Shown here piece after piece: positions 61,433 through 64,000 of a stretch of DNA of 64,000 nucleotides. Source of the stretch: Tigriopus japonicus (Eukaryota; Arthropoda; Copepoda; Harpacticoida; Harpacticidae); assembly GCA_010645155.1 (NCBI GenBank), contig JAAGOF010000055.1, forward strand, positions 1,999,972 through 2,063,971, in the 5' to 3' direction. Under the pieces are notes generated by a model. It was not told the origin of the DNA. It made no database searches and was given only the letters and a program-made list of their open reading frames with translations. How positions within the stretch are numbered: the first letter of the stretch is position 1; every line of letters begins with the position of its first letter. Made by a program: the position numbers and the translations under genes.

Positions 61433-64000
61433 GTAAGAGATTCGACATGGCGAAAACCTTGTCTGATTGTCATGGAACGAAAAGATTCGATCTTGCTGGT
61501 CCCACTTTGATCATTGACGAGATCAAGCAAGTCGCGAAGAGAAATCGGATTTCAGATTAGATTTTCATTACCTGTCAATTTCATCTTAAGAATGATGCTT
61601 AAGTCGCATGTCAAATCGAAGGATTCAATGTCAATTGTTTGACATTGCTTGATAACCTTTCCCAAAAACTAAAAATCAAATTGAACGGGTAAGAATGACA
61701 GAATAAGAGTATCAAATGTCGTCTCTCCTGGGTTTCCCTTTACGTTTCTTTACTCACGAAGGGCAAACAAATCTCTGGCTCTGCAAAATTGGAACCATTA
61801 AGAAGGCGCTCCGGAGGTCGAATTGCATTTTTAGAGGCAAGGAGTGCTGAAACCGTCCTTGGCCTGCGTTATTTAAATTCTGCCCATGCCTGTCAGGGCC
61901 TAAAATATCAGCTTTTTCCTCAGAATTTGTGAAGCATGAAGTGTCTGAGTATCCCAAAACTAGAGCGCAAAAGCTGAAGCTATGTACAGGGTGAAAGGGA
62001 TTTGAAAACAAACCCCAATTTTCAAATCATTTTAGGATAGTCTAAAGAATCCAAATGGTACAATACGGGCTTGACTCGACCCCCAACATAAAGATTGAAA
62101 AGCTTAACTGGTGTCGATTTATTGTAAGTCTCTTCAAAATACAAGAGCACCTTTAGAATCAAAGAAGCGTGAGAAAAGTGACGCCCGAATAATCTGATGT
62201 AGATATATTTTTGAAAAAATTTAAGAGAGTGATGCTTAACCTTCAAATGATTCAAGACCCCAATTGATTATCAGATATGGTACCATACTCACCATTATTG
62301 GATCCAAGATAACTGAGAAATGAGACCAAGCTTTTGTCGCTTTGCGGAATCATCTTCCCCGTGTCAAAAGACGTAATTACCTTGGCTTATTTTGACACCC
62401 TATTTTCCTGTTTTGAATCCCTAACCTGCAGATAGTCCATTGCAAAATATCTGCAAAACCCTTTTTCGACCAAATTTCATCCCTAGTCGGATATGGTCAT
62501 GAAATCGTCATTAAAGTCGTCTTGCACCAACTTCTAGTTTAAATAGGGTTTCTTTAAGATTTTGCTCACCCTGTGACACCAGGGACCAAACGTATGTTTC
62601 AGCCAACCCTAGTTTCCCTTTTTGCTCAATTGAATGCAGTGTTCTAGACTTTTGAGCACTTGAACTGTCTAGGAGTGCATTTAACAGCATTTTGTTTCAA
62701 AGCATTATTGGATTTTTTTGTGCCCTTGAACATACCTGGAACCATTCTTTTTGGATCTTCAGCGGATTGGTTTACTTCCTTCATTTTAATTCATATTACA
62801 GGCGCTGCCACGTCTAAAGACAAAGATACTGATCCTTCAGGCTTTTTCAACAATCCACAGATCGATCATCTCAAACTTGTTTTAGCCTATATTACAAACA
62901 GCTTTTTAAACTTCGTTGGCGCTTGGGCCATAAAATGGGATCTCCCTTTTTGTGCTCATTCAGTCTTGTTGGAAAAGGTCTTTAGGGTAGTGTTGCAAAA
63001 GTTTGACAAATGATGAGCTCTGGATCAGGACAAGCCTGTGCCATTGATCCACTTTGTGGCATCATCCACTGTCAACCTCAAAAAACACAAACACCGAAGG
63101 AGACACATGTTTTTATCCTCTGGCAATGTGTGTCGACAGTAAATAAGACTCATTTTACCGTCAGTTTAACAAGCATACGCGGCCAAAAAAAACTAGGGAT
63201 TAAAGGCAAGGGACTATGTCCTCTAGTAGAGCCAATTTGTAAGCTGAAACTGTATTCTACCCAACCCAGGCGACAAATGTGTGATGTGCCATGGTGTTCC
63301 AAGTGCTTTTGACAAATTATTCCGGAGTTGCTTCTTAAAGAATCGTATTTCTTTCTTAATCTCGTGGCGTAACAAGAGACCTGGGGAGGGGCAACTTTGA
63401 TCTAAGGATCATTCATCCCACGCCTACTCAAGACCACCCTTCTCCTCCCCCTTTCACTACCAAATGTGACTTCTCCCAACGTATCTGTCAGCAGATCTAG
63501 AGAGGCAAGGTTGAAAAAGGTCGTCGTATGCCAAGACATTTAAGTTTTTCTGCTCCGTGTCGCCGTTGAAAAGCACCTTGGGAACTTGAAGGCTTTTGTC
63601 AGAGAAGGAATTTAGAGGAATTTCTACTTCATTCACAAGAGTTTGCTCTAAGAAAATGGGAAATTCTTGTTTGCTTTTCGTTTGAAAGGAAGATCAGATT
63701 TTTGCTCTCAAACAATTTGAAGGCTGTCAGTCTTCTATTGACTCTTTTCCTTGAATGCGTGAGGTGCCCATGTCTGTCTACCAACCTTCTTACTTAACTT
63801 CGTAAGAAGATGGAGCAGTCTAAACCCCTTCAAACACTGATTTGTGAAAGAAAACCACTCTTCATTTGGATTGGCAATGTCAAAGGAAGAATCCGATTAC
63901 GCACATAATCCGTCTGGAGACTTAATTCTATCTAGATTTGGGCCTGTTACTCGCCATCGAAATAAGCCTTTCAAATGCCTCTCCCATGAATTGGTTTCAA
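61433..64000 (+). other. GPCR intron 3 (start), no TM7 exon found
   Basis: Begins at the GTAAGA donor. Frames of 117 (62660-63013) and 100 codons (63010-63312) are present but give no convincing TM7. Confidence 0.4.

Noticed and set aside
62660..63013. 117-codon frame with NSFLNF and FRVVLQKF, superficially like a GPCR TM7 and tail
   Set aside because: Spacing between the two motifs is too long, no NPxxY-like core, and no acceptor in the right phase was found; probably coincidence.
1..64000. CRISPR arrays, prokaryotic operons, rRNA genes
   Set aside because: No regularly spaced repeats, no ribosomal RNA signature, and genes are spliced, so the window is eukaryotic.

Overview
The window is eukaryotic nuclear DNA with spliced genes, long introns and gene-poor AT-rich spacers. 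It is dense in small inverted-repeat transposons and tRNA-derived SINEs. Two trypsin-fold proteases carrying fibronectin type II (FN2) domains, plus an invertebrate FMRFamide-receptor-like GPCR, point to an arthropod, most likely a copepod crustacean. That placement is an inference from gene content, not a database match. All gene models below were assembled by hand from reading frames, splice consensus and phase agreement. Layout: (1) 148-6434, minus strand: two exons of a secreted or membrane protein that runs off the left edge. A CFCDCPGG cysteine block recalls the EFF/AFF cell-cell fusogen family (tentative). Its 5.8 kb intron holds a nest of transposons (1231-5042). (2) 6.4-19.9 kb: no convincing gene; two sister TA-flanked MITEs, SINE pieces, a 204-base assembly gap, and a 536-bp MITE with a perfect 10-bp target duplication. 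(3) 19956-25828, minus strand: two head-to-tail paralogous secreted serine proteases. The upstream one (23962-25828, 3 exons, 537 aa) has 2 FN2 domains; the downstream one (19956-23600, 6 exons, 624 aa) has 3. Both have intact catalytic triads, but they differ in predicted specificity pocket and in where they carry a long acidic segment. (4) 25.8-46.9 kb: about 21 kb without a supported gene, containing several inverted-repeat elements, a 184-bp hAT-type MITE with an exact 8-bp duplication, and a full-length SINE. (5) 46880-61432, plus strand: three exons (299 aa, TM1 to TM6) of a class A GPCR split by introns of 6.2 and 7.5 kb; the TM7 exon is not seen and probably lies beyond the window. The proteases form a tandem family, likely co-expressed secreted enzymes. 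I see no sign that the fusogen-like gene, the proteases and the GPCR act in one pathway. The unusual content is the FN2 protease pair with its acidic insertions and the layered transposon architecture.
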